Shown here: one piece after another, positions 54,282-64,000 of the stretch
How the letters are laid out: each line of letters starts with the position of its first letter
Position numbering within the stretch: position 1 is the stretch's first letter
Assembly: GCA_039602395.1 (NCBI GenBank)
Contig: JBCNJP010000006.1
Coordinates: forward strand, 61,006,429 to 61,070,428
DNA length: 64,000 nucleotides
Direction of reading: 5' to 3'
From: Deinandra increscens subsp. villosa
Taxonomy: Eukaryota; Streptophyta; Magnoliopsida; Asterales; Asteraceae
Made by a program: the position numbers and the translations under genes
Notes under the pieces: model-generated
The model's database searches: none
What the model was told of the DNA's origin: nothing
Seen by the model: only the letters and a program-made list of their open reading frames with translations

Positions 54282-57200
54282 GTGCAACCTCCCGAGGAGC
54301 GCCTGTGCTATAAGTGCAACAAAATGGGACACTGGCATCACAACTGTCCCGTTTATCTTGCAAAGTTGAAGATGACCAAGAACCCTAAAAAGGGTTGCTC
54401 ATCAGGTATGTCAATAAATGTTATTGAACTTTTCACTGTTTCCTCCAATTCATGGGTATTTGATACTGGATGTGGTTATCACATCGTTAATGTTTTGCAG
54501 GAACCTTAGAAGTGGAAGAAGACAGAACAAGGCTGCATGGACCTCATCGTTGGTGACGGGAAGAAGGTCCCAGTACTTGCTACCGACACATATTCTTTTT
54601 CATGCTCTTCTGGCCTTGTAGTTACTTTAGTTAACTGTTTATATGCACCTGGTTTATCCAGAAACATTATTTCTGTCTCTTCATTGTTTGAACGAGGATT
54701 TCGGTATAAATTTAATGGAAATGTGATTTCTGCTTACCTTAATAAAATCTTTTATTTCGAGGCTAAACCTTGACATGGTATATATGAGATAGATGTTCAA
54801 ACAAACGATCAGCTCTATCATGTTTCTAAAAGAAGCAAAGCTGATAGTAACGAATCCTCGTTATGGCACCATAGGCTTGGTCACATAAGCAAGGCCCGCA
54901 TTAAGAAGTTGCAAACTGCTGGGATTCTCGAATCCTAAGATGCAGATTCCTTCGATGAGTGCGATTCATGTTTATTTGGTAAATTAACCAAGTCACCCTT
55001 CACCCACACAGGTGAACGGGCCCAAGGATTGTTAGGCATTATTCACACCGACGTGTGTGGACCCTTTCGAACCGAAGCGAGAAATCGTGAACGATACTTC
55101 GTGACTTTCATCGATGACTACAACAGATATGCCTATGTCTATCTGATGAAACACAAACATGAAACTTTTGAAAAGTTTAAAGAGTTTCAAAACGAAGTAC
55201 AAAATCAGCTGAGTCGAACTATTAAAATACTTCGATCAGATAGAGGCGGTGAATATCGTAAGCGCTGAATTCCTGAATCATATGAAGAAATGTGGAATCA
55301 TTTCACAACCTACTCCACCTGACACACCCCAGTTAAATGGCGTAAGTGAAAGGAGGAATCGAACTCTGCTTAACATGGTTCGATCGATGATGTGCAGGAC
55401 TACCTTGCCACATTCCTTTTGGGGATATGCCATCTTAACCGCCGCTCGCCTAATAAATCTGGCACCGACCAAGAAAGTAGAGAAGACTCCATATGAGATA
55501 TGGCATGGTTCTCTTCCTAAACTATCATACCTCAGGGTATGGGGATGTAATGCTTATGTCACCAGTGAATCTGACAACAAGCTCGATCCCCGAGGCGAAA
55601 TGGTAACTTTCATTGGATACTATAGTAATACTGGTTATTTCTTTTACCATCCCAATGCAAACACTGTTTCCATCAAAAGGAAAGGTAAATTCCTTGAGAA
55701 AGAATTCCTTGCTCGAGGAACAAATAGTGATCCATTGGATCTTGAAGAAATTCGAGATACACCTAACCCTGAGACGGTCGCTGCATCTGACCGACAAATT
55801 GTTGTCGCTCCATCAGACCCAAGCACAAGCACAAGCGTTCGTAGGAGCGAAAGGATACGAAATGAGCCTGATAGATACCTTGGATATCATGAGGCCTTTG
55901 ACGTCCTATTAATAGCCGATTCTAATGATGAACCTATTAACTACAAAGCTGCTATGTCAGATCCGGAATCTGATAAATGGCTTGAAGCCATGAACGCTAA
56001 GATGCAGTCCATGCGTGACAATCATGTCTAGGACTTGATTGAGATACCCCTCGGTACTCGGCCAGTAGGGAGCAAGTGGATCTTTAAAAGAAAAACTGAC
56101 ATGCATGGAAATGTGCAAACCTACAAGGCACGACTTGTAGCGAAAGGTTTCACTCAAACCCAAGGGATTGACTATGATGAGACCTTTTCACCCGTTGTCA
56201 TGATCAAATCGATCAGGATTCTCCTTGCCATAGCCGCATACCATGATTATGAGATATGGCAAATGGATGTTAAAACCGCTTTCCTGAACGAACAACTCGA
56301 AGAGGATGTCTACATGGTTCAGCCTGATGGTTTTGTCGATCCAGAGAATCCAAACAAGGTTTGCAAGCTAAGCAAGTCCATTTATGGACTCAAGCAGGCA
56401 TCTCGAAGCTGGAATCTTCGTTTTGATCAAAAGGTCAAAGAGTTTGGTTTTGATCAAAATTAAGATGAACCTTGTGTTTACAGAAAGGCAAGTGGGAGCG
56501 CTGTATCGTTTCTCGTACTGTACGTAGACGATATATTGATCATAGGAAACAACACACCCATGCTTAACGATGTTAAGAAATGGCTTTCATCTTGTTTCGC
56601 TATGAAAGATCTTGGAGAAGCCGCTTACATTCTAGGAATTAAAATTCAAAGAGATCGATCTAAGCACCTATTGGGTCTCAGTCAAAGCACATACGTTGAT
56701 AAGATCATAGCTCGGTTCAACATGAGCAACTCCAAGAAAGGAGCCGTTCCCATGACTAAGGGAACACTCTTAGACAAATCTCAAGCACCTAAAACGGAGT
56801 GGAGATAAGCCAAATGGCGTCCATCCCATTTGCCTCTGCTATTGGATCTATCATGTATGCCATGCTCTGCACACGACCGGATGTCTCGTATGCACTGAGC
56901 GTGACAAGTCGGTACCAGCAGACGCCATGACTAGCTCACTGGACGGCTGTAAAGAACATATTGAAATACTTGAGAAACACCACTGATATGTTTCTCGTAT
57001 ACGGAGGTGTTAATGAAGAGCTCACTGTAAGGTGTTACATTAATGCCAGTTTCCAGACTGACCGAGATGACTCTTGCTCACAGTCGGGATTCGTATTCAC
57101 TCTTAACGGAGGGGCTTGTTTCCTGGAGAAGCTCAAAACAGCCAGTAGTAGCTGATTCTACTACTGAATCCGAATACATAGCCGCCTCAGAAGCTGCTAA

Positions 57201-57513
57201 GGAAGCCGTGTGGATGAAGAAGTTCATATCCGATCTCGATGTCGTGCCAAGCATAAGGTAGCCCATCGAGATGTTATGCGATAACACAAGCGCTATAGCT
57301 CAAGCCAAAGAGCAAGGGTCTCACAAGAAGGCCAGGCACATCCTGAGGAAGTTCCACTACATAAGAGAAGTAGTCGACGGGAATGAAATCAAAATAAGCA
57401 AAGTACACACAGATCAAAACTTAGCTGATCCCTTCACTAAGCCTATGACTCAGGAGACTCATATACGCCACAGAGAAGCGATATGGCTTAGATTAGCTAA
57501 AGACATGTTTTGA
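54282..57513 (+). pseudogene. Copia pol polyprotein, broken
   Basis: Same frame as gag at first. CCHC knuckle (54303-54350); protease WVFDTGCGYHIV (54453-54490, DTG with GC in place of GA); integrase with WHHRLGHISKARI, CDSCLFGK, IIHTDVCGPF, FIDDYNRYAY and ERRNRTLLNMVRSMM; RT with WIFKRKTDMHG, QMDVKTAFLN, SIYGLKQASRSW and catalytic YVDDILIIGN; RNase H with TTESEYIAASEA, LCDNTSAI and VHTDQNLADPFTKPM. Stops at about 54507, 54771, 54936, 56029, 56461 and 56806; frameshifts near 55260, 56810 and 57115. Confidence 0.9.
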
Positions 57514-58330
57514 TTCAGTATTTGGATGTATGAACACAAGTAGTTATCTATATTATTCTTATTCAATCTGTTTTATGCAATAATGAATTACATAACTGTG
57601 TTCAATATTTATACGTTTAATCCTTGGACAATAAGTTCATGTCCTATATGTTTGTAGTCGACTAGTTAGTGGGAGCTATACTAAAGTAAGACTATAGTGA
57701 CTGCTTGAACCTTAAAGTCGTTTAACGTTCAAACTCACAGACCTCATTGGTGAATGACGTTGGACGTAACTCGCCTCATGCAATGCAAACATGGAAGTCT
57801 TTCTTGCTTGATTAATGCATGCTCAAATGTATCCTTAGACCCTTAGACCTAAGACACATATTCGAACTCCCCACTACTAAATAACATTCTTTGATTGTAG
57901 CCTAACGTTGTCGCGTAACTGCCAACCATAATGGTTACTTTTGGGAATGGCTCTGAGGTTTAGTGGGATCTGTATGCCTCAACAAGGGATTCTGTACTCT
58001 TGCTTCGGTAACGGTTCGACATATAGGCGCCCTCGTTGGTTCCAAGTGATAAGTGTGAGGCCTCACCCAAACTTACTATGTGTTTGTTGGATCACTTCGA
58101 ATTGTATCGAAAATAAAAATCGATGAATCATATATGAGAGTCCATGTCTCATAATTCATCAATGTCTAATACAGAAAGGAACATATGACAATGAATGCAC
58201 AAGTCATGAGTCTGCTTGATTATCAATCAGATATACTTTGGCTGACGACTTAAAGTGTCAATATTAGTTGGTGTAGCCATGCATAGCTAGAGTGCCTCTG
58301 ACTGCACTCGTTAAACTGTCGCGTTCAGTC
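57514..58330 (+). other. Copia 3' non-coding spacer
   Basis: About 815 bp between the end of pol and the polypurine tract. No ORF with motifs. Confidence 0.7.
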
Positions 58331-58342
58331 AAAGTGGGAGAC
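58331..58342 (+). other. Copia polypurine tract
   Basis: AAAGTGGGAGAC directly before the right LTR, of the same type as the tract at 43472. Confidence 0.88.
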
Positions 58343-59538
58343 TGTTGGAAACAGGGTGTCCTGACCTGACGAATTAACGAACCCGACTGATATTGACCCG
58401 TAAGAGTTACACCCGGGTCAACAGACTATAAAATCTAATTAATTGTTAATTAGTATTAAAACGAACTAAGTGGTTAATTAAATAAATACTTGATTATTTA
58501 TTTTAATTAAAACGACAAAATTATTTCAGCCAAAAACACTCGTAAAATAAATAGACGGGCTAATCAGTTGTTACCGGATTAACAGACTGATCAGCTTGGT
58601 GGCTTAAAGGAAACCGCGACCGGGCCCAGTCCGTCAGAGCCCCGGTCCGCTATTTTTAAATAAATAAGGGAGAGGGAGATTAATTGTAACACAAATCACA
58701 AAACCCTAATCTCCAATCTCTCTCTCTCTCTCTGCGCCGAATCCCCAGCCGGCTCTCCAGCCGCCGTCTGCCTCCGATCAGCGCCGCCACCACCACCGCA
58801 ATCCCTCGAGTTTTTTCGATGGATCCCCGTCTTGCCAGTGTGTGTGCTCGTCTCAAGAGAGAAGCCGCTGCAGCCCGAATCGAAGCCGCAGCCCGAGCCG
58901 AAGCCGGAGCCGTAGCCCGAGCCGCCACCGCCGCTCCTTCCGCCGCACCACCGCCCGATCGTCGGCCGGTGGTCCTCGCGCTGCCGGCGCAGCCGAGGCC
59001 ACCGCGCCCGATCCCCTCGTCGTGGCCCGCGCCAGCTTTATCCGCCGGCCACCGCCACCGCGTCACCGTCAGTCACCGGTGATGAGATTTTCGTGGAGAC
59101 TATGCCGATTGCAATTCCGGTGGAAAAAGTTTTGTCACCGCCGCCCGTGGTAACCCTACCACCGCCACCACCACTACCGCCGCCGCCACCTATGGCCGCC
59201 GCCGCCGTCGATGATCTGTCTCGCAGGTTCGAGTCAGAAGTCTTAGTTCGTCCTAGCGCGAGCCCGTTGAATCCGGGTGTCTCGAGCGGTTGCTCGGATC
59301 CCGCCAAGGTATATCTAACTCGTTTAGATATTTAATTAATTCAATTTATTTATTTATTTGTAAATAAATAATTTTCTCGTGTTTGTCGTGTACGGTGATT
59401 GATCATGTTACGGTTGTATCCGCGTGTTTAAATTAAATCGTTTCCGCTGCTAAATTAATATAGTATTAATTTATATATTAAATCGGTTTTAATAAAAATT
59501 AAAATCGGTAACCCGGATATCCACTGTAAAACCCAACA
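58343..59538 (+). repeat. Copia right (3') LTR
   Basis: 1196 bp copy of the left LTR. Differences include the shorter CT tract, about 54 bp between two CGCCCGATC words that is missing from the left LTR, and a one-base shift that puts the LTR ORF out of frame (ATG 58819; donor after 59308). Confidence 0.95.
58819..59308 (+). pseudogene. LTR exon copy in right LTR, frameshifted
   Basis: Same start (MDPRLASVCARLKREA) and same GCCAAG|GTATAT end as the left LTR exon. The interval is 490 nt, not a multiple of three, and the frame closes at 59082. The second half is open in another frame (59093-59335). Confidence 0.6.
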
Positions 59539-59543
59539 TCGGT
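59539..59543. repeat. Right TSD (TCGGT) of copia
   Basis: Perfect match to 51288-51292. The Tat reading frame continues on the other side. Confidence 0.9.
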
Positions 59544-60914
59544 AACTCGCAGAGGAAGGCTTTGATGTTGTTGAACCCTTCGGCCTCTAGTGTCCATACA
59601 AACTGATTTTTCTTTAAGCATTTTCTCAATGTTTTGACTAGAGGCTTGGTCTTATCAGCCAACCTTGAGATGAACCTCCCCAAGGCTACCAGTTGCCCAT
59701 TCAAACTTTATGCTTCCTACAGAGTTCTTGGCGATCTGAGGCGAGTAATGGCTTCCACTTTCTCAGGACGGGCCTGAACCCCATCCTTTTTTATTATCAC
59801 ACCTAGAAATTTTCCTTCTTCTACCCCGAATGAGCACTTGTCGGGGTTCAGCTTCATGTTGACCTCTCTGAGGGTCTCGAATGTTTCTCTAACGTCTTGA
59901 ATCATATCCCCTTCCCGCTTGCTCTTTATTACGACATCGTCTATATATACTTCCAGGATTTTTCCAATCTGATCTTGAAATAGCCAATCCATCAATCGTG
60001 GGTATGTTGCCCCAGCGTTCTTTAATCCGAAGGGCATTTTCGTGTAACAATACGTGTCATCGGGGGTGTGGAATGCTGTTTTTTCTTCATCCCCCTGGCC
60101 ATTCTGATTTGATGGTAGCCCTTATAAGCATCCAGGAAGCACTTGAGCGGGAAGGTGGCTAGTGCATCGATCTTCGAATCAACTTCTGGTAATGGGTAGC
60201 AGTCTTTTGGACATGTCTTGTTGAGGTCGGAGAAGTCTATGCACATTCTGAGTGTCCCGTCTGGCTTTTTCACCATGACGGAGTTTACTACCCACTTTAG
60301 ATATTGTATTTTCCTCACTATTCGTGCGGCAATAGCTTTTTTCGCTTCTTCACTCGCGACAGTAGCGTGCTCAGGGCATAGGCTTCTGAACTTCTGCTTA
60401 ACTGGTTTTGTCCCTTCTGCGATGTTGAGATGGTGTTCTATGTATTTTGTGGGTATCCCTTCCATGTCGCTGCATTGCCAGGCGAAGACATCTATATGTT
60501 TGAGCAGAAGCTCCTTCAGAGCAGTCTTCCACCTTTCTAGCAGCTGGGCCCCCACCTTGATGGTTTGCTCAGGGAACTGGTCTTTCAGAATCCAGTTCTC
60601 TATTCCTGGTTCAGGGGTTATGCTCGGCATCCAGGATACACTTGCAACGATTTCAGTGGCGGATCCTACTGTTGCAATTCCCCCTGCCGTGGGGAACTTC
60701 ATCATACCATGCGATGTGGAAGTAAGCGCCCACAGGGCTCGTATTCCGGGCCTTCCGAGGATGGCATTATACTTGAAGTTACCTCTGACAATTGAGAATG
60801 TTAGCTCGATTATTCTTCTGGTATATCCTTCCCTAAATGTTACCAGGAGGGTGATTTTTTCCAATGGTCTGACTACTTCTCCCGAGAATCCTATAAGGGG
60901 CATGTACTCTTCTA
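59544..60914 (-). pseudogene. Tat protease and reverse transcriptase, right of copia insertion
   Basis: From the gap edge: the protease C-terminal part (NAILGRPGIRAL), then VNSVMVKKPDGTLRMCIDFS, DLNKTCPKDCYPLPEVD, CFLDAYKGYHQI, MPFGLKNAGATYPRLM and catalytic YIDDVVIKSK, KLNPDKCSFGV, and the connection LVALGRFISRLADK to KAFLCEL at the insertion point. A one-base loss near 60100 and stops at about 59717 and 59705 break it. Confidence 0.88.
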
Positions 60915-61414
60915 NNNNNNNNNNNNNNNNNNNNNNNNNNNNNNNNNNNNNNNNNNNNNNNNNNNNNNNNNNNNNNNNNNNNNNNNNNNNNNNNNNNNNN
61001 NNNNNNNNNNNNNNNNNNNNNNNNNNNNNNNNNNNNNNNNNNNNNNNNNNNNNNNNNNNNNNNNNNNNNNNNNNNNNNNNNNNNNNNNNNNNNNNNNNNN
61101 NNNNNNNNNNNNNNNNNNNNNNNNNNNNNNNNNNNNNNNNNNNNNNNNNNNNNNNNNNNNNNNNNNNNNNNNNNNNNNNNNNNNNNNNNNNNNNNNNNNN
61201 NNNNNNNNNNNNNNNNNNNNNNNNNNNNNNNNNNNNNNNNNNNNNNNNNNNNNNNNNNNNNNNNNNNNNNNNNNNNNNNNNNNNNNNNNNNNNNNNNNNN
61301 NNNNNNNNNNNNNNNNNNNNNNNNNNNNNNNNNNNNNNNNNNNNNNNNNNNNNNNNNNNNNNNNNNNNNNNNNNNNNNNNNNNNNNNNNNNNNNNNNNNN
61401 NNNNNNNNNNNNNN
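60915..61414. other. Assembly gap (500 N)
   Basis: Exactly 500 N. It hides the Tat gag, PBS, 5' LTR and the right junction. Confidence 0.99.
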
Positions 61415-61634
61415 TGTAGTCTTTCTTTATTGAACAAAAAAGCTAAGTACATAAACTGACGTTCAAAACAATGCTTAAATATGGAAAACTAGTCTAACGT
61501 CCATCATATGAACCAGACAAAAAGAAAACAACCTAACAACTATAACTTTATTCAAAAGCATAATATGGGAGACTAATTCCCATGTGAGCCAAATCTGCAT
61601 GCATGCCAACATCCACACATGCATAAGTGAGAAT
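61415..61634. other. Unassigned flank after gap
   Basis: About 220 bp with no motif. It may be the 3' non-coding part of the copia relic to the right (minus strand). Confidence 0.35.
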
Positions 61635-62290
61635 CACCCACCAACACCTCTCCTTGATTCGAACTCCATGACACCCAACTGATGCCTGAAATACAAAAAC
61701 TTTACCCGAGCTAGAGCCTTGAGCATCAGTGTTGTAAAACTCTAATTTAATTTGCTTTTGATTTGTCATATCTCTCACAAAGTGATGTTTCAACTCAATG
61801 TATTTGGATTGATTGTGAAGGAGAGGATTCTTTGTAGACCTGTTATCACAGTAAATAACAGTTGGTTCCTCTTGAACTTGACCCAGATCGTCTAGTATCC
61901 TCCTTAGCCAAATAGCCTAGTAAGTAGCAGCAGTTGAAGCTATGTATTCGGCTTCGATGCTTGAGAGAGATATAGTATGTTGCTTCTTTGAACTCCAAGT
62001 TATGGCCCCACATCCTGGAGTGAATACATTAGCTGACACAATCTTTCCATCATCAATACAGCTAGGCTAGTCACTATCAGTGTATCCACATAACTCAACT
62101 GATCGGCTTTCTTATACCAAACAACAACATACCTGAGTGTTCTTCGAGCTTCTCCAAAATGAATTCTTGAAGGACCTTGCATAAACAGAGATACCAGACC
62201 AACTGCCTAGGCCAGGTCCGACCTTGTATGAATCAAATAGATGAGCCTTCCAACAAGACTTCTATAGTGTGACGCGTTTGCTTTATCTGA
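61635..62290 (-). pseudogene. Copia RNase H relic
   Basis: The minus strand reads HYRSLVGRLIYLIHTRSDLA, GPSRIHFGEARRTLRYV, LSSIEAEYIAS, YYAIWLRRILDDLGQVQ, IELKHHFVRDMTNQKQI and KFLYFRHQLGVMEF in order, the end of copia pol. Several stops and frameshifts. It is a different family from the copias at 44333 and 54282, so it is not the missing part of either. Confidence 0.8.
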
Positions 62291-62985
62291 TGTGACAATC
62301 TGACCCGTCGGGGTGAGACCCGCAACGACTTGAGCTTGTAAACGGGAAATCACGTATATGGGCGTAGCATGTCAATTAGAGTATTAGATGGGTCTAGTAT
62401 TCTTAAATCGCAACACAAAACATCACACACAAAGTTGGGTCTCGAAACATTGGTGATTAATAAAAAATTGATACGTTTTACAAATTGCATGCGAACGTGT
62501 TACGTAAAATTGATTCTTTTAGCATGTTACGATATATGCCATGTTTGTATTCATTTTGATTGGCTTGAATGTGGTCACAATAATAAGAAATTAATATATA
62601 CGTGAAACCATAGAAATCTTTAGCCAAAACGTCCAAAAACGAACAAACGAACACGCGAAATGAGAACCGAACAAGGCTGGACATGCAAGATCCATTTTTA
62701 ACAAACATTTATTAAGTATATATTATAACAGGATTATACAACACATGATATTCCTTAACAAGAAAAACCCTCTACCGAAAACATTTATCCCATTATATTT
62801 TTCTAGTCCTTTCTAAAGTTTTTATCTACTATGTACCTCTCAAGTACTAATGAATAGGATCAACCATTTGCTAAACCTATAAGACTCTCAGTCCTTCTAT
62901 TAACCCTATAAGACTCCCAATACTTCTTATAAGACTCTCTGTCCTTTCTATAAGCCTAACATTTACTATCAGTCTAAACCCTGCG
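62291..62985. other. Intergenic DNA with short repeats next to plastid fragment
   Basis: No gene. At 62876-62960 three imperfect copies of a CTATAAGACTCTCxGTCCTT unit (about 27 bp) run up to the plastid-derived block. Confidence 0.55.
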
Positions 62986-62989
62986 AGCT

Positions 62990-63006
62990 GAGTACGTTCG
63001 CAAGAA

Positions 63007-63063
<57 letters not shown>

Positions 63064-63293
63064 TGATGCAAAGCGAAGAACCTTACCAGGGCTTGACATG
63101 CCGCGAATCCTCTTGAAAGAGAGGGGTGCCTTCGGGAACGCGGACACAGGTGGTGCATGGCTGTCGTCAGCTCGTGCCTAAGGTGTTGGGTTAAGTCCTG
63201 CAACGAGCGCAACCCTCGTGTTTAGTTGCCATCATTGCATTTGGAACCCTGAACAGACTGTCGATTATAAGCCGGAGGAAGGTGAGGATGACG
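62990..63293 (+). pseudogene. rrn16: Nuclear fragment of chloroplast 16S rRNA gene
   Basis: About 304 bp of the 3' half of plastid 16S rRNA. It has the universal AATTGACGGGGGCCCGCACA segment, the chloroplast-type CCAGGGCTTGACATGCCGCG, and GCATGGCTGTCGTCAGCTCG. Differences from the conserved sequence include TTTGATGC for TTCGATGC, GTCCTGCAAC for GTCCCGCAAC, a lost G in GTGCCGTAAGG and several changes near 63238-63270. The homology stops abruptly at both ends. It is nuclear plastid DNA (NUPT), not a working gene. A minus-strand ORF over it (62877-63212) is meaningless. Confidence 0.92.
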
Positions 63294-64000
63294 CTGACTG
63301 TCGAGTTTACCCTTATTTGGGTAATCCCTACAACGAACAATGGCCTCCTAAACTCCCCCTAGTACTACTACTCGCCGCTAGTTAATACCCAAGTGCCTTA
63401 GGATTATTAGTAAACAATGATAAGGCATTCATATATTGCAACAATTGAACATCCCCCGATTTACCATTAGTGTATGTATACTGGATGTACCAGCGACATA
63501 TCCTCCACACTTCTGGTATACCGGGCATCTAAATTAGTATGCTTATATATAGGAAGTACCAGCAGCGTATCCACCACATAATAATAAAGCAAATGCATCA
63601 CATGTTCTCGCATATAAATACATATTCACTATAATGTTTACTAACAATTCCCTTACCACTTAGTTATTTAATTTCAAAACAAATATAGCACATCCATATC
63701 ATAGTCATTATAATTGTGTATCAGCAATTTAAAATCATTTTCATAAACTATCATATATATATATTAGTCCAAAGGCATTTTAACAGTTTATCAATTTAAG
63801 ACATTTAAGCATTTCGATGCATTTTCATAACATTTTACCTATATATCAATTCAAAAGCAATTTAACAATTTAATAAATCCATTTAATAGTTTAACACTTT
63901 AAGAGTTTAATATATTCATTCAAAAGCAATTTAATAGTTTAAAACATTTCATATATAAGCACTGATGTGCTCGGAACTACACTAAAAATAACTATTAAAC
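63294..64000. other. AT-rich intergenic DNA with a short duplicated motif
   Basis: GTACCAGCGACATATCCTCC (63487 on) and GTACCAGCAGCGTATCCACC (63556 on) are repeats about 69 bp apart. The end is TTTAA-rich low complexity. No gene seen. Confidence 0.5.

Larger units (their letters stand above)
51293..59538 (+). mobile_element. Complete copia element with coding LTR exon, inserted in Tat pol
   Basis: 8246 bp. Left LTR 51293-52480, Met-tRNA PBS, long leader, gag, pol in copia order (protease, integrase, RT, RNase H), non-coding spacer, polypurine tract and right LTR 58343-59538. The perfect 5-bp TSD (TCGGT) and restoration of the Tat reading frame when the element plus one TSD is removed prove the insertion. 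Pol has about seven stops and three frameshifts, so the copy is dead as it stands. The LTRs differ at roughly 3% of sites in the first 390 bp by hand count, plus several indels. Confidence 0.95.
45058..61414 (-). mobile_element. Second Tat-lineage gypsy element, with antisense extra ORF and nested copia
   Basis: On the minus strand, right to left: gap hiding the 5' LTR and gag (60915-61414), protease and RT, the copia insertion (51293-59538), RNase H, integrase, spacer, antisense ORF (+ strand), polypurine tract and 3' LTR (45058-45662). Pol carries multiple stops and frameshifts. Its sequence differs clearly from the Tat at 16993-21785, so it is another family. The right limit is hidden by the gap. 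Confidence 0.85.

Noticed and set aside
60218..61459. 413-aa plus-strand ORF
   Set aside because: Antisense shadow of Tat pol plus the N gap.
62877..63212. 111-aa minus-strand ORF
   Set aside because: Lies over the plastid 16S rRNA fragment.
62990..63293. Bacterial contamination or functional rRNA gene
   Set aside because: The sequence type is chloroplast, only about 300 bp long, mutated, and embedded in plant-like AT-rich DNA.
1..64000. A defence island, CRISPR array or operon-like system
   Set aside because: Nothing prokaryotic apart from the plastid fragment; repeats here are microsatellites, MITEs and LTRs without spacer-repeat structure.

Overview
This window looks like transposon-rich nuclear DNA of a flowering plant, most likely a eudicot. 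The evidence is an AT-rich background with many microsatellites and MITEs, nested Ty3/gypsy and Ty1/copia LTR retrotransposons of plant lineages, a plant-type L1 LINE, and a decayed chloroplast 16S rRNA fragment. An Asteraceae source is only an impression. There are two 500-N scaffold gaps (40415-40914 and 60915-61414). I found no convincing host gene, tRNA gene or CRISPR array. Nearly all recognisable coding sequence belongs to mobile elements, most of it broken.

Layout. 1-3163: (TAA)n arrays, a Helitron-like hairpin and a possible fold-back structure. 3164-8497: a complete LINE with two intact ORFs, a poly(A) tail and a perfect 17-bp target-site duplication. 8498-15503: decayed retrotransposon remnants plus two MITEs. 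15504-28214: a minus-strand Tekay/Del-like gypsy element with a Tat-lineage gypsy inserted in its integrase, followed by a deletion that fused the Tat pol gene to the host 3' LTR. 28215-40414: intergenic DNA with MITEs, Helitron-like ends, a truncated LINE, a minisatellite and a poly(C) run. 40915-42300: a GC-rich CGACCG repeat beside a gap, then copia scraps. About 42600-45057: the 3' half of a minus-strand copia. 45058-61414: a second minus-strand Tat element carrying an antisense extra ORF (46023-48543, + strand), interrupted by a complete plus-strand copia (51293-59538, TSD TCGGT). 61415-64000: another copia relic, the plastid 16S fragment and AT-rich DNA.

How the parts relate. The right half records serial insertion: a Tat element abuts and truncates a copia, and a younger copia sits inside the Tat pol gene. 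Most pol genes carry stop codons, many explicable as C-to-T or G-to-A changes, as expected of silenced, methylated copies. The LINE is the only element with fully open coding capacity.

Most interesting observation. The copia at 51293-59538 appears to carry a protein-coding exon inside its LTR. A GC-rich ORF beginning at the first ATG after a plausible TATA-like site ends at a good splice donor in exact phase with a splice acceptor just upstream of gag. The predicted product is a Gag with an Ala/Pro-rich N-terminal extension encoded by the LTR.
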